From positions 666,188-730,187 of the forward strand of contig JAGAMF010000005.1 of the NCBI GenBank assembly GCA_017624855.1: 64,000 bases of DNA, written 5' to 3'. The DNA is from Lachnospiraceae bacterium. Its GTDB lineage: Bacteria; Bacillota; Clostridia; Lachnospirales; Lachnospiraceae. The notes beneath the pieces were generated by a model, which did no database searches, had not been told where the DNA came from, and saw nothing but the letters and a program-made list of their open reading frames with translations. A program made the position numbers and the translations under genes. Shown piece after piece: positions 36,374 to 45,309 of this stretch (its first letter is position 1; each line of letters starts with the position of its first letter).

Positions 36374-36410
36374 TTAACTAAATGACATTGATCCTTTGGG
36401 TGGCGTTTTT
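36374..36410. repeat. Right inverted repeat, target-site duplication and right half of holA's terminator
   Basis: TTAACTAAATGACATTG (36374-36390) is the inverse of the left end; ATCCTTTGGG (36391-36400) repeats the target; TGGCGTTTTT (36401-36410) is the descending arm and T run of the original holA terminator. Confidence 0.92.
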
Positions 36411-36580
36411 AAATTTAAACTATGCGTTGATACAAAAATCAAAAATAGGGTGTATAATGTATTTTACAAGCACCGGCTATCGTAGAAAGGGAAAGTGTAA
36501 AAAAATCGTATAGCGGTGATGTAGAATAAAAAAGTAACATAACAAAAAACATCTCAACCCACAACAAGGAGGGCTAAATT

Positions 36581-36973
36581 ATGAATACAAACACAACTAC
36601 ATACTCCGCAAATCTCAGCAAGCGCAAGGCGCTTGACTACTGCCTCTACATGCTTCTTGCAAGCTACTTCGATAAGGCAGTATGTAAAAATAAAACATTG
36701 GAAAATAAGCTCTATCTCTACTACAAGGAGCTGTCAGCTGACAAGCAGGTAGATATGGAGAAGCGTTGCCTGAAAGCTCTGAAAAAGAGTGCTCTTGCCA
36801 AGATGCCCAATAATTACTTTCATCAGAAAGTCGAAATAAGCCTTGTCACTAAGGCGGGCGGAGAGACAGAGATTCTCTTAGACGATGGCTTTACGGTAAT
36901 TGGCGTCATGTCAACCGGCGCTCCCGCCTACAAGGTATGCACCCGCAAGGTTGCAATGGCTAAAGAGGCCTAA
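36581..36973 (+). CDS. Hypothetical protein (130 aa)
   Basis: 130 residues with AAGGAGGG 7 bases before the ATG. Rich in Lys, Ala, Leu and Tyr at the N-terminus (KALDYCLYMLLASYF), probably helical, with a more strand-like C-terminus (KVEISLVTKAGGETEILLDDGFTVIGVM). No membrane segment and no motif I recognise. It uses more C-ending codons (CTC, GCC, AAC) than its neighbours and lies just beyond the transposable element, hinting at acquired DNA. Function unknown. Confidence 0.6.
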   Translation: MNTNTTTYSANLSKRKALDYCLYMLLASYFDKAVCKNKTLENKLYLYYKELSADKQVDMEKRCLKALKKSALAKMPNNYFHQKVEISLVTKAGGETEILLDDGFTVIGVMSTGAPAYKVCTRKVAMAKEA

Positions 36974-37040
36974 AAACCTCTTTAGTATCTGAAATTTGCT
37001 TTATTTCTCTATTTGTCATATAAATACCTTCTTCTTTGTG

Positions 37041-37079
37041 AAAATGTCGTCTCCCGGTGGGAGGCGGCATTTTCTTTTT
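37041..37079 (+). terminator. Terminator after the 130-aa hypothetical gene
   Basis: A 15-bp stem (AAAATGTCGTCTCCC / GGGAGGCGGCATTTT, with G-U pairs) around loop GGT, then TTTCTTTTT. A shorter hairpin CTAAAGAGG/CCTCTTTAG overlaps the stop codon at 36960-36985. Confidence 0.88.
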
Positions 37080-37149
37080 GTTTTCAAAGTGTAAAAAATG
37101 AAAAAAGCCGTATGAGATAATAAATACATAAAAGAAAGGAGATTTTACT

Positions 37150-38202
37150 ATGGAGAGAAAGGATGCAGATAAAACAATTAAAAAATTAAGAAGAAATGTA
37201 GTTGTTGCTTACATGATATCTGTTTGCGTATTGTTCTTCTGTTTTTCGGATCTCTGTGCGCAGGCTAGAGGAGAATTGTATAGCTATCTTAACGGTGATA
37301 ACCGGAATGAAACAGTTGTAACCGCAGCTGTCACGGAACCTGTCTCCGAAGTCGTCGAAGAAGAAGTTATCGTAGAACCCGAAGAAGAACCTATAGGTGT
37401 TGTGGTTATAAAAACATGGCAGTTGAATGTACGCCAAACGCCCAATGGTAAAATTATGGGAACGGTAAGCATGGACGAGGAGCATGCGTATTATGAAAAA
37501 GATGGCGGATGGCTGCGAATCAAATATGAGGAGGAGGACGGGTATATTGCAAGTCGTTACTGTGACAAGTATGATTTGAATAACTGTCTTGTGGAATGTG
37601 CAAATATTCCCGAACCGGAACCTGTACCGGAGCCCGAACCGGAGCTCCAGCCGGAACCTCAGTCGGAATCTCAGCCGGAGCCCGAACCGGAGCCCGAACC
37701 GGAGCCCGAACCGGAGCCCCAGCCGGAACCTCAGTCGGAATCTCAGCCGGAGCAAAATACGGATATTACACAGTGGACCAATGCCCAATTGTGTCAATAC
37801 ATTGTAACTGTGTTAAGAGAACAAACATCTAACGATTATGAGATGGTAACGGCTATTAACGATTTCTTGTGCCGGAGAATGGAATACGATCTGGATTATT
37901 ACACCACCAAAGATGCGTTGGTTGAAGGAAAAGGTAGATGTCTGGGGTATGCCAATGCCTTTAAAAGTTTGTGTACGGAGGCCGGAATTCCTACGGATTT
38001 AGTGTACGGTTATGCATATAATAGTTTTTCTTCAAAACATGCATGGAACCGAGTATATATTGATGGTCAGTATTATTGTGTGGATGTTACTTTCAATGAT
38101 TCATATGGCAGTAATGTGGTGTTACTTGTGCCCGAAGAAAAATTTAATCAAAATGCGGAAATTCACGGGTATAATCCGGCTAATGCAGATATAGTGGAAT
38201 AG
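37150..38202 (+). CDS. Secreted SH3b - Pro/Glu-repeat - transglutaminase-like protein
   Basis: 350 residues with AAAGGAG upstream. A signal anchor (about 17-37) is followed by an acidic stretch, an SH3b domain (about 83-140, [18 protein letters not shown]...[10 protein letters not shown]), a Pro-Glu-Gln-Ser repeat linker (about 155-215), and a transglutaminase-like domain (about 220-345). The papain-like triad is visible: Cys264 ([12 protein letters not shown]), His297 (SKHAWNRV) and Asp312 (CVDVTFND). It probably acts as a cell-wall-associated protease, peptide cross-linker or amidase; the exact reaction is unknown. The linker arises from DNA direct repeats at 37641-37681 and 37713-37753. 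Confidence 0.85.
   Translation: MERKDADKTIKKLRRNVVVAYMISVCVLFFCFSDLCAQARGELYSYLNGDNRNETVVTAAVTEPVSEVVEEEVIVEPEEEPIGVVVIKTWQLNVRQTPNGKIMGTVSMDEEHAYYEKDGGWLRIKYEEEDGYIASRYCDKYDLNNCLVECANIPEPEPVPEPEPELQPEPQSESQPEPEPEPEPEPEPEPQPEPQSESQPEQNTDITQWTNAQLCQYIVTVLREQTSNDYEMVTAINDFLCRRMEYDLDYYTTKDALVEGKGRCLGYANAFKSLCTEAGIPTDLVYGYAYNSFSSKHAWNRVYIDGQYYCVDVTFNDSYGSNVVLLVPEEKFNQNAEIHGYNPANADIVE
37641..37753 (+). repeat. Direct repeats coding the Pro-Glu-Gln linker
   Basis: Two nearly identical ~41-base copies, starting GGAGCTCCAGCC (37641) and GGAGCCCCAGCC (37713), are 72 bases apart and separated by short CCGGAGCCCGAA units. All units are multiples of three, so gain or loss would change linker length without breaking the frame. 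Confidence 0.8.
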
Positions 38203-38212
38203 TCATAATTTT

Positions 38213-38241
38213 TTTACAAACAGTTTAAGCTGTGCTATAAT
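38213..38241 (+). promoter_or_regulatory. Promoter of the WYL regulator pair
   Basis: TTTACA (38213-38218), a 17-bp spacer and a perfect TATAAT (38236-38241). Confidence 0.75.
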
Positions 38242-38287
38242 AAACGCATGCATATTTTGGTTTCAAAACCGATGTGCATGCGTTTTG
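38242..38287 (+). terminator. Terminator of the transglutaminase gene, overlapping the WYL transcription start
   Basis: AAACGCATGCA (38242-38252) and TGCATGCGTTT (38275-38285) enclose a second small stem GGTTT/AAACC. It begins directly after the -10 box, so transcripts from the WYL promoter would lack part of the left arm and escape termination, while read-through from upstream would fold it fully. Confidence 0.7.
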
Positions 38288-38327
38288 TTGTGATAGATAT
38301 TTTAAAAGTACTTCAGAGGAAAACAAT

Positions 38328-39578
38328 ATGGCGGGAATGAAGAAAGCAGATATCAGAAGACAGGGGATTCTGGCGGATTTAAAGGCCGGAGACCGTACCT
38401 TGGAGGAATTAAAAGAAAAGTATTCCAGTTCCACAGAAACCATAAAAGCAGATATTAAATATTTGCGTGGGCAGGGGATTGAAATCAATACCGTAAGAAA
38501 TAATACGCAGAATCGTTATTCTATAAAGCAGGAGTCTGCAGAAGAAGCGGTTTACTTTGAGAAAACCAGCAGTAAGAATGTGCGTAAGCTCTTTTTAATG
38601 CTAATTTTACAAAAAAAAGACGGAATGTCTTTTGCTGATATAAAAGAAGCAGTTGTAAAATACAGCAGGGATAAATATTTAAAATATTACAGTAATTCCG
38701 AGGAAGATGCCGCCGAAATGACTTTTAATACCATTCGAAACGACTTAAAAGAATTGGTAGAAGAAAAACTGATTAAAGAACGAAACGAACTGTATTATAT
38801 ATCATCTCAGGCACCCTTGCAGCTTGTGCTTTCGGAGGAAGAGGCGGAGCATGTTTTTATGCTTTTGGAGAATTGCGCCAAGGGAAGCGTTTATGAAGAA
38901 GTGCTAAACGGAATCAAAAAGAAAATGACGGATTCGTTATTTTATGAAACGAAGGGCGCAGATGAGAACTACTATGTATACAAGCGTAAATATGAAGAGG
39001 CAAACCGTATAGAAGGTATTTTAAACGAACTGAATAAATATCCTTTTGAGACAAAGCAGCTGGAAATTCAGTATAAGGGAAATTCCGATCATGAGGTTAC
39101 CATCTATATGTCGGTGGGCAATATTGTATATTCGCTTGAGAAAGACAAGGTATATTTGCTTGGTCATTCCAAGGGAAAGCCCATGGTAATTGCTTATAAC
39201 CAGATTAAATCCATCCGTGCGACATCCGAATCCAATAAGGTGTTCCGAAATGATTTTTATAAAAGATTGGTAAATACCATGTTTGGTATTTCTGTGGAAG
39301 AACCGGTTCATGTAAAGGTAGAATTTGACAATCGTGTTTACATTAGAGAAAAAATAAACCGTATCCTCAAAAATCGGCCGGAGGCTACGGTGTCAGTAGA
39401 GGGTGATATTTTTATCTATGAAGATAATATAAGCGGTATGCATGACTTCGCGCGATATTTAAGAAGCTACGGTTCCGGTTGCAGGGTTTTACAGCCGAAA
39501 AAGTTGCAGAATATTCTAAAAAACGGTGCACAGCGTACCCTATACTTTTATGAACAAATGGAGGAAAACGATGAGTGA
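38328..39578 (+). CDS. WYL-domain transcriptional regulator 1
   Basis: 416 residues from ATG 38328 (GAGG 8 bases upstream). An N-terminal HTH (about 1-60, RRQGILADLKAGDRTLEELKEKYSSSTETIKADI) precedes a second helical segment and the WYL domain (about 230-320, including DKVYLLGHSKGKPMVIAYNQIKSIRAT) and a WCX-like C-terminal extension. WYL regulators sense ligands or nucleic acids and often control stress or defence genes. It overlaps the second WYL gene by 8 bases (ATGAGTGA), so the two are translationally coupled and may act as a heterodimer. Confidence 0.85.
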   Translation: MAGMKKADIRRQGILADLKAGDRTLEELKEKYSSSTETIKADIKYLRGQGIEINTVRNNTQNRYSIKQESAEEAVYFEKTSSKNVRKLFLMLILQKKDGMSFADIKEAVVKYSRDKYLKYYSNSEEDAAEMTFNTIRNDLKELVEEKLIKERNELYYISSQAPLQLVLSEEEAEHVFMLLENCAKGSVYEEVLNGIKKKMTDSLFYETKGADENYYVYKRKYEEANRIEGILNELNKYPFETKQLEIQYKGNSDHEVTIYMSVGNIVYSLEKDKVYLLGHSKGKPMVIAYNQIKSIRATSESNKVFRNDFYKRLVNTMFGISVEEPVHVKVEFDNRVYIREKINRILKNRPEATVSVEGDIFIYEDNISGMHDFARYLRSYGSGCRVLQPKKLQNILKNGAQRTLYFYEQMEENDE

Positions 39579-40542
39579 ATTTAATAATATAGCAATATAT
39601 CGTTTAAATACCATATTGTCTCTTTTTGGAATGGAAGATGCAGAGTACAGTATTCGGGAATTGGCGGAACTTTTGAATGTTCCTGTTGCGACAATCCGTG
39701 AAGATATTGTTAAGTTGCATGAAAATGAAGATTTTGATACCTGTTTTGTGGTTATGGATGATGAGGATGAATATGACCTTGACAACAGTAAAGATATCTT
39801 AAGCGGCAAAATGGACGATGTTCGCTTGATGGCAGAAAATACTTTTCAGACGGATTTTATCATTCCTTTAACCCCGGTAGAACTGGAATGTTTAAATGCG
39901 TTTTTGGAAGATAACCAGTATTTTAGAGGAACCATATATCAAAATTATGATATAAAACCGTTGCCGAATTTTAACCAGACCAGGATGTTGGAGGCGGTAG
40001 CTGAATTTAATAAAATGATTCGCAAGAAGGAAACGCTTGATATTGTTTACCGAAGAAATGACGGTAAGAGAGGACAGTATCGAATCAAACCATTAAAAGT
40101 AGTGGAAGACTCCACGGAACAGCGTTTCTATATTGTGACTATACGGGACGGCAGATTAGTATCTTTTCGTTTGGATCGTATTATAGATTACAGTATATCG
40201 CCGGAGAAGGTGGAGATTGATGATTTGTCGCCGTTAGACCTTCTTCCCAATGTATGGGGAATGGAAATTGGTAATCCCGTGCATGTGAAAATTAAAATTC
40301 TGAATGAAGCTAAGGTGCAGGAAAAAGTTCGTAAGGATTTGGAATGCAGAACAAACGGCAAGTTTACCGTGGACGGAGATATTCTGTATTTTGAAGACGA
40401 TGTTATCGGTATCAACAGTTTTAAGCGCTGGTTATACGGATACGGAAGTTCAATTCTTGTGGTGGAACCCAAGAGTTTGCGGGATACGATTATTCAAAGT
40501 GTTCGGAAGAGACTGGAATTTTACAACAAACGGAATAAATAA
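39571..40542 (+). CDS. WYL-domain transcriptional regulator 2
   Basis: 323 residues from ATG 39571, overlapping the stop of the preceding gene. HTH at about 1-60 (LNTILSLFGMEDAEYSIRELAELLNVPVATIREDIVKL), WYL domain at about 145-215 (IVYRRNDGKRGQYRIKPLKVVEDSTEQRFYIV) and a C-terminal extension similar to that of its neighbour (KVQEKVRKDLECRTNGKFTVDGDILYFEDD). Tandem WYL genes resemble the PafB-PafC arrangement of Actinobacteria, where the two proteins work together in the DNA-damage response; the parallel here is only organisational. Confidence 0.83.
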   Translation: MSEFNNIAIYRLNTILSLFGMEDAEYSIRELAELLNVPVATIREDIVKLHENEDFDTCFVVMDDEDEYDLDNSKDILSGKMDDVRLMAENTFQTDFIIPLTPVELECLNAFLEDNQYFRGTIYQNYDIKPLPNFNQTRMLEAVAEFNKMIRKKETLDIVYRRNDGKRGQYRIKPLKVVEDSTEQRFYIVTIRDGRLVSFRLDRIIDYSISPEKVEIDDLSPLDLLPNVWGMEIGNPVHVKIKILNEAKVQEKVRKDLECRTNGKFTVDGDILYFEDDVIGINSFKRWLYGYGSSILVVEPKSLRDTIIQSVRKRLEFYNKRNK

Positions 40543-40635
40543 GACGAATGTGAAAAGTCCTTTTTATTGTACTTTGTATTTGCTATTCTTTGAGTGTAAA
40601 GAACAGGCAGACAGTACGATGAGGAGGACTTTTTT

Positions 40636-41007
40636 ATGAGAAAAAATATGGAAAACATTATACCCGCGGCAGCAGTTGTTATTATGATTCTTGTATTTGC
40701 ATTTTTGGCAGGACAGAAAGTATACGGTCAGACAATTGAAAGAGTCGAAAGAGAAAGACGGGATGCCATGGAAAGTACATACATCGCAGAAGTAAAAGAG
40801 ACTCTTCGTGACAGTGGATTTGTTAACAGCGGCGTTAATTTGACGAAGGAAACAAACGCGTCGGGAGATTGGGAATACACCCTTGTTATTTATAATCGTT
40901 CTTTTGACTGGATGGAAGAAGCTGTAAGAGCAGACCTTGAAAAAGAACTGGCAGATATGGCAAATGACGAACTTGGTAAAATTTCTCTTGCATTATTGTC
41001 AAGATAG
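40636..41007 (+). CDS. Hypothetical single-span membrane protein (123 aa)
   Basis: 123 residues with GAGGAGG upstream. One membrane helix (about 8-28) then a charged domain (about 35-123) with alternating helix and strand (VKETLRDSGFVNSGVNLTKE...WEYTLVIYNRSFDW) and a Glu-rich helical end. The exposed domain probably lies outside the cell. I do not recognise a family. Confidence 0.65.
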   Translation: MRKNMENIIPAAAVVIMILVFAFLAGQKVYGQTIERVERERRDAMESTYIAEVKETLRDSGFVNSGVNLTKETNASGDWEYTLVIYNRSFDWMEEAVRADLEKELADMANDELGKISLALLSR

Positions 41008-41083
41008 GCATGACAAAATAAGAAAAAGGAATTATAATATAAAAGAAGGCACTTTATAGATTCATGGAAAGGAGATGTGGCAA

Positions 41084-41563
41084 ATGAGGGAGCTTCCCAA
41101 GGCAGGAGAGGTATACAGACATTTTAAGGGAAATAATTATGAGGTAATATCCATTGCCACAGGTTCGGAAGATGGTGAATCTCAGGTAGTATACAAGGCT
41201 TTGTACGCACCTTATACCGTATATGTTCGTCCGTTGGACATGTTTATGGAAAAGGTAAATAGGGACAAATATCCCAATGCGGTTCAGGAGTATCGTTTCG
41301 AAAAGATTGATCCTGAGAAAGAGGCGGAAGCTGCCGAGAAGAAAATAGACCAGCGTTTGATTGCATTCTTGGAAGCAAAGGATTATCAGGGCAAATTGGA
41401 TATCTTGGACAGTATGGAATATAATGTATCCGAGCAGACCATTATTGCTATGGCGGTTTCCATGGATATTGAGTTGAATGACGGAACCGCGGAAGAGAAA
41501 TTCCGTTCTCTTCGCAAATGCATTCAGACAATGCAGATGTATGAAGGAACCAGACTCAGATAG
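41084..41563 (+). CDS. DUF1653-domain protein
   Basis: 159 residues from ATG 41084, 9 bases after AAAGGAGA (an ATG at 41075 overlaps it). The first ~70 residues match DUF1653: KAGEVYRHFKGNNYEVISIATGSEDGESQVVYKALY...TVYVRPLDMFMEKV. The rest is a helical, acidic extension. DUF1653 is common and of unknown function. Confidence 0.85.
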   Translation: MRELPKAGEVYRHFKGNNYEVISIATGSEDGESQVVYKALYAPYTVYVRPLDMFMEKVNRDKYPNAVQEYRFEKIDPEKEAEAAEKKIDQRLIAFLEAKDYQGKLDILDSMEYNVSEQTIIAMAVSMDIELNDGTAEEKFRSLRKCIQTMQMYEGTRLR

Positions 41564-41681
41564 AGTTTGGACAAATAGAGATTATCTATGGGGAGCGGGG
41601 GCCGCTTCCCATGTTTTATGTTATACGAAAATGTAAAAGAAGAGCAGTTTGATTTTATGTCCAAGCGGAAGAAGGCACAGT

Positions 41682-42746
41682 ATGAAAAAAAGAGAGATTG
41701 ACAATTTGTTGGCATGGTATTATGGCAACGCCAGAAAATTGCCGTGGCGAGAAAATCCGGATGCATATCGTGTGTGGGTTTCCGAAATTATGCTACAACA
41801 GACCAGGGTTGAAGCGGTAAAACCATATTATAAAAGATTTTTGGAAAAATATCCGAATGTCTTGGCTTTGGCGGAAGCAAAAGAAGAAGAACTTCTGAAA
41901 TATTGGGAAGGTTTGGGTTATTATAACCGTGTGCGCAATATGCAGAAGGCAGCCATTCAGGTCAGGGATACTTATAAGGGAATCATACCTCTGACATACG
42001 AGGCTTTAATTGATTTGTCGGGAATCGGGCCTTACACGGCAGGTGCCATTGCTTCCATTGCCGGGAAGGAAAAAGTTCCTGCGGTTGACGGCAATGTTTT
42101 GCGAATTATGACCAGATTAAACGGTGATTATTCCAATATATCCGAACCTGCAACCATGAAAGCGATTCGGGAAGAATTGTTAAAAAGTATGCCGGACGAA
42201 CCGGGGGATTTTAACCAGGCAATGATGGAATTGGGGGCTATGGTATGTTTGCCAAACGGTGAACCTAAATGTAGTGAGTGTCCATGGAAAAGTGCCTGCC
42301 AAGCAAGAAAGAAAAATATTATTTCGGAATTGCCTGTAAAGAACAAACCGCAAAAGAGAAGAATCGAAGAGCGGACTTTGATTATTCTGTCGGGATCAAA
42401 AGGGATTGCTTTGCGTAAAAGACCGGCCAAAGGTTTACTTGCGGGTATGTATGAAATTCCGGCGATGGAAGGATATAAAACCGCGGAGGAAATATTGGAA
42501 TATGTAAAGAGTTTAGGATATCATCCTTTGCATATTCGTGAGGCAGAACGACATGTCCATATTTTCAGCCATATTGAGTGGCATATGAATGCTTTTATAT
42601 TGCGTATTGATGAAATTGCGGATAATATGAAAAAGGATAAAAGAAACGACTTTTTCTTTGTGTCGCCGGATGAAATAAAAGTGAATTATCCTCTGCCTTC
42701 TGCATTTGCTCCCTATCGAAAATATATCGAGGGGAATGTTTTATAA
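41682..42746 (+). CDS. mutY: A/G-specific adenine DNA glycosylase
   Basis: 354 residues from ATG 41682. The catalytic Glu is in SEIMLQQTRV; HhH motif LSGIGPYTAGAIASIAG; catalytic Asp in VPAVDGNVLRI; [4Fe-4S] ligands in CLPNGEPKCSECPWKSAC (spacing C-X7-C-X2-C-X5-C). The C-terminal NUDIX-like domain (about 225-350) recognises 8-oxoguanine. It removes adenine mispaired with 8-oxoG. The SD is weak (GAAGG, 8 bases). Confidence 0.94.
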   Translation: MKKREIDNLLAWYYGNARKLPWRENPDAYRVWVSEIMLQQTRVEAVKPYYKRFLEKYPNVLALAEAKEEELLKYWEGLGYYNRVRNMQKAAIQVRDTYKGIIPLTYEALIDLSGIGPYTAGAIASIAGKEKVPAVDGNVLRIMTRLNGDYSNISEPATMKAIREELLKSMPDEPGDFNQAMMELGAMVCLPNGEPKCSECPWKSACQARKKNIISELPVKNKPQKRRIEERTLIILSGSKGIALRKRPAKGLLAGMYEIPAMEGYKTAEEILEYVKSLGYHPLHIREAERHVHIFSHIEWHMNAFILRIDEIADNMKKDKRNDFFFVSPDEIKVNYPLPSAFAPYRKYIEGNVL

Positions 42747-42816
42747 GTGCAGAAAGAATAAGGGGCGGTAATGCTTATAAGTACTTGATTAAAAAATATA
42801 AAATTTGAGGTGCGAT

Positions 42817-43305
42817 ATGGCTAAAAGTAAAGAAATTAAAACAAATGCCATGCGAATTTTGGATTCGCTGAAAATATCATACGAAAGCTATTTTTATGAA
42901 TGCGACGAGTTTATTGATGCCTTAAAAATAGCGGATCAGTTGGGCCTGCCTTATGAGAAAGTGTATAAAACTCTTGTAACGAGGGCGGCAAGCAAAAACT
43001 TTTATGTGTTTGTAATTCCTATTGCGGAGGAACTGGATTTAAAGAAAGCAGCCAAAGTTGTGGGTGAAAAATCGGTTGAAATGATACATGTAAAAGAAAT
43101 CAACAGTATTACAGGATATATACGAGGCGGATGTACCGCAATCGGCATGAAGAAAAAATATGTCACCAAAGTAGACGAAAAAGCAAAAGAACTATCGACT
43201 ATGATTGTAAGCGGTGGTAAAATAGGTGTGCAGCTTGAATTGAAACCGGAAGAATTACTGCGGGCTTGCGAGGGAGAATTTGCGGATTTGACCGTTGCCC
43301 GGTAA
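42817..43305 (+). CDS. ybaK: Cys-tRNA(Pro)/Cys-tRNA(Cys) deacylase YbaK
   Basis: 162 residues from ATG 42817, after GAGG. YbaK/EbsC domain over the whole length: LGLPYEKVYKTLVTRA, the catalytic Lys region, FVIPIAEELDLKKAAKVVG, GYIRGGCTAIGMKKKY and MIVSGGKIGVQLELKPEEL. It hydrolyses Cys mischarged on tRNA(Pro), correcting an error of prolyl-tRNA synthetase. Between mutY and an ECF S component; no functional link evident. Confidence 0.92.
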   Translation: MAKSKEIKTNAMRILDSLKISYESYFYECDEFIDALKIADQLGLPYEKVYKTLVTRAASKNFYVFVIPIAEELDLKKAAKVVGEKSVEMIHVKEINSITGYIRGGCTAIGMKKKYVTKVDEKAKELSTMIVSGGKIGVQLELKPEELLRACEGEFADLTVAR

Positions 43306-43344
43306 TTTTATGGTACATATGGAACGAAAACAAAGGAGAATAGA

Positions 43345-43905
43345 ATGAAGAAATCATCCATGCGAATCAGAAAATTGTGTTTTGCAGCATTGTTGCTGGC
43401 TTTGGGATGGTTGTTGCCCTTTCTGACCGGGCAGAACAGAGACTTGGGAAATATGTTGAGTCTGATTCATCTCCCGGCTTATCTGGGAGGCATTTTGCTG
43501 GGGCCTTGGTACGGTGTGTTGTTGGGATTTATGATTCCGCTAAGTCGGTCATTGATTTTCGGTATGCCTGTGTTATATCCCAGAGCTGTTTGCATGGCTT
43601 TTGAAATGGCGGCATACGGAGGAATCAGCGGTGGTTTGTATTTGCTTTTAAGAAGTAAAACCAAGATGAAGAATCCGGCAACTATATATGCATCTATTAT
43701 TCCCGCCATGCTTATGGGACGCGTGGTCTGGGGCGTAGGAAGGGCAGTTTGCGGTCTGTTTTCGGCAGATGCTTTTACATGGAGTGCTTTTATTGCAGGT
43801 GGATTCGTTACTGCATGGCCCGGCATAATTGCCCAGTTGATTTTATTACCGATTTTAATCGTGGCGCTGGAAAAAACAAAACTGTTTCGGGAAGAAAACA
43901 ATTAA
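43345..43905 (+). CDS. ECF transporter S (substrate-binding) component
   Basis: 186 residues, five to six membrane helices, with AAAGGAG upstream. The motif ML SLIHLPAYLGGILLGPWYGVLLGF with RSLIFGMPVLYPRAVCMAFEMAAYG is typical of Firmicutes ECF S components. These bind a vitamin or metabolite and dock on a shared EcfAA'T module encoded elsewhere. The substrate (for example pantothenate, thiamine precursor or pyridoxine) cannot be decided; no riboswitch is seen in the 39-base leader. Confidence 0.78.
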   Translation: MKKSSMRIRKLCFAALLLALGWLLPFLTGQNRDLGNMLSLIHLPAYLGGILLGPWYGVLLGFMIPLSRSLIFGMPVLYPRAVCMAFEMAAYGGISGGLYLLLRSKTKMKNPATIYASIIPAMLMGRVVWGVGRAVCGLFSADAFTWSAFIAGGFVTAWPGIIAQLILLPILIVALEKTKLFREENN

Positions 43906-43975
43906 CAGATAGCAGAGAATATGAATTGGTGGAAGTTTAGATTGTCCTAAGGAAATTATTTCGTGAAGTTGGCTA

Positions 43976-44004
43976 TTGAGCCTTTTAGAATTATATGTTA
44001 TAAT
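43976..44004 (+). promoter_or_regulatory. glyA promoter
   Basis: TTGAGC (43976-43981) and a perfect TATAAT (43999-44004) with 17-bp spacing, about 54 bases before the start codon. No glycine riboswitch is visible in the short leader. Confidence 0.7.
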
Positions 44005-44057
44005 CCAAACGATTATGTGTACATAAAACTATATAAATAGATTATGGAGGAATGAAA

Positions 44058-45296
44058 ATGTATTCATTGGAAGAAATCAAATTAGTTGACCCCGAAATCG
44101 CCCAGACAATTGTGGACGAGCAGGAAAGACAGAACAGTCATATTGAGTTGATTGCATCTGAAAACTGGGTAAGCAAGGCAGTTATGGCTGCTATGGGCAG
44201 CGTACTTACCAACAAGTATGCAGAAGGATACCCTGCAAAGAGATACTACGGCGGATGTGATTGCGTAGATGTTGTGGAAAATCTTGCAATTGAAAGAGCA
44301 AAAGAGCTTTTCGGATGTGATTATGCAAATGTTCAGCCTCATTCAGGTGCACAGGCTAACATGGCAGTACAGTTTGCTGTTTTAAATCCCGGAGATACCA
44401 TTATGGGTATGAACCTTGATCACGGCGGACATCTTACACACGGAAGCCCGGTTAACATGTCAGGTAAGTACTTCAATGTTGTTCCCTACGGTGTTAATGA
44501 TGATGGTTTCATTGATTACGATAAATTACGTGAAATCGCTTTGGAATGCAAGCCTAAAATGATTATTGCAGGTGCAAGTGCATATGCAAGAACCATCGAT
44601 TTTAAGAAGTTCAGAGAAGTTGCTGATGAAGTTGGTGCAGTTCTCATGGTAGATATGGCTCATATCGCAGGTCTTGTAGCAGCAGGACTTCATCCTTCAC
44701 CCTTCCCTTGGGCAGATGTAGTTACCACAACTACTCATAAGACTTTAAGAGGACCTCGTGGCGGTATGATTCTTGCAAATCAGGAAGCAGCTGAAAAGTA
44801 TAACTTCAATAAAGCAATTTTCCCCGGAATTCAGGGCGGCCCTCTTATGCATGTAATTGCAGCTAAGGCAGTTTGCTTCAAAGAAGCATTAGGCGATGAA
44901 TTCAAGGCATATCAGCAGCAGATTATGAAGAATGCTCAGGCACTTTGCAAGGGACTTATGAGCAGAGACATTAAGATTGTATCCGGTGGTACAGATAATC
45001 ACTTAATGTTGGTTGACCTTACAACTTATGATTTAACAGGTAAGGCAGTTGAGAAACTTCTTGATCAGGCTCACATTACCTGTAACAAGAACACAATCCC
45101 TAACGATCCCAAGTCACCTTTCGTTACCAGTGGTGTTCGTCTTGGTACACCCGCTGTTACCAGCCGTGGTATGAAGGAAGACGATATGGACCGTATCGCA
45201 GAAGCAATTGCGGCAGTAATCAAGGGCGGCGAGGAGAAAGTTCCTTACGCAAGAGCAATTGTAGATGAACTTACTGCAAAATATCCCTTAATCTAA
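44058..45296 (+). CDS. glyA: Serine hydroxymethyltransferase
   Basis: 412 residues from ATG 44058, 7 bases after GGAGG (ATG 44052 is too close). PLP-enzyme motifs: [36 protein letters not shown], and the PLP Lys in [15 protein letters not shown]. It converts serine and tetrahydrofolate to glycine and 5,10-methylene-THF. Codon use is strongly biased, as in highly expressed genes. A parvulin gene follows 13 bases later. Confidence 0.97.
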   Translation: MYSLEEIKLVDPEIAQTIVDEQERQNSHIELIASENWVSKAVMAAMGSVLTNKYAEGYPAKRYYGGCDCVDVVENLAIERAKELFGCDYANVQPHSGAQANMAVQFAVLNPGDTIMGMNLDHGGHLTHGSPVNMSGKYFNVVPYGVNDDGFIDYDKLREIALECKPKMIIAGASAYARTIDFKKFREVADEVGAVLMVDMAHIAGLVAAGLHPSPFPWADVVTTTTHKTLRGPRGGMILANQEAAEKYNFNKAIFPGIQGGPLMHVIAAKAVCFKEALGDEFKAYQQQIMKNAQALCKGLMSRDIKIVSGGTDNHLMLVDLTTYDLTGKAVEKLLDQAHITCNKNTIPNDPKSPFVTSGVRLGTPAVTSRGMKEDDMDRIAEAIAAVIKGGEEKVPYARAIVDELTAKYPLI

Positions 45297-45309
45297 GCGG
45301 AGAATGTAA

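Larger units (their letters stand above)
33101..36390. mobile_element. 3.29-kb transposable element carrying a TraX-family gene and an IS4-family transposase
   Basis: The ends are perfect 17-bp inverted repeats (33101-33117 and 36374-36390) flanked by a perfect 10-bp direct repeat (33091-33100, 36391-36400), a target length known for IS4-family groups. Inside are a TraX-like passenger gene, about 700 bases of non-coding DNA and an intact transposase, both genes on the minus strand. A second, inner pair of 13-bp inverted repeats (34499-34511, 36191-36203) surrounds the transposase, so this may be either one insertion sequence with cargo or a cargo cassette later invaded by a separate IS. The element splits holA's terminator. 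Confidence 0.85.

Noticed and set aside
37186-37797. 203-codon minus-strand frame opposite the Pro/Glu repeat gene
   Set aside because: Low-complexity Arg/Leu translation is the antisense of the CCGGAGCC-type repeats; no RBS, no domain.
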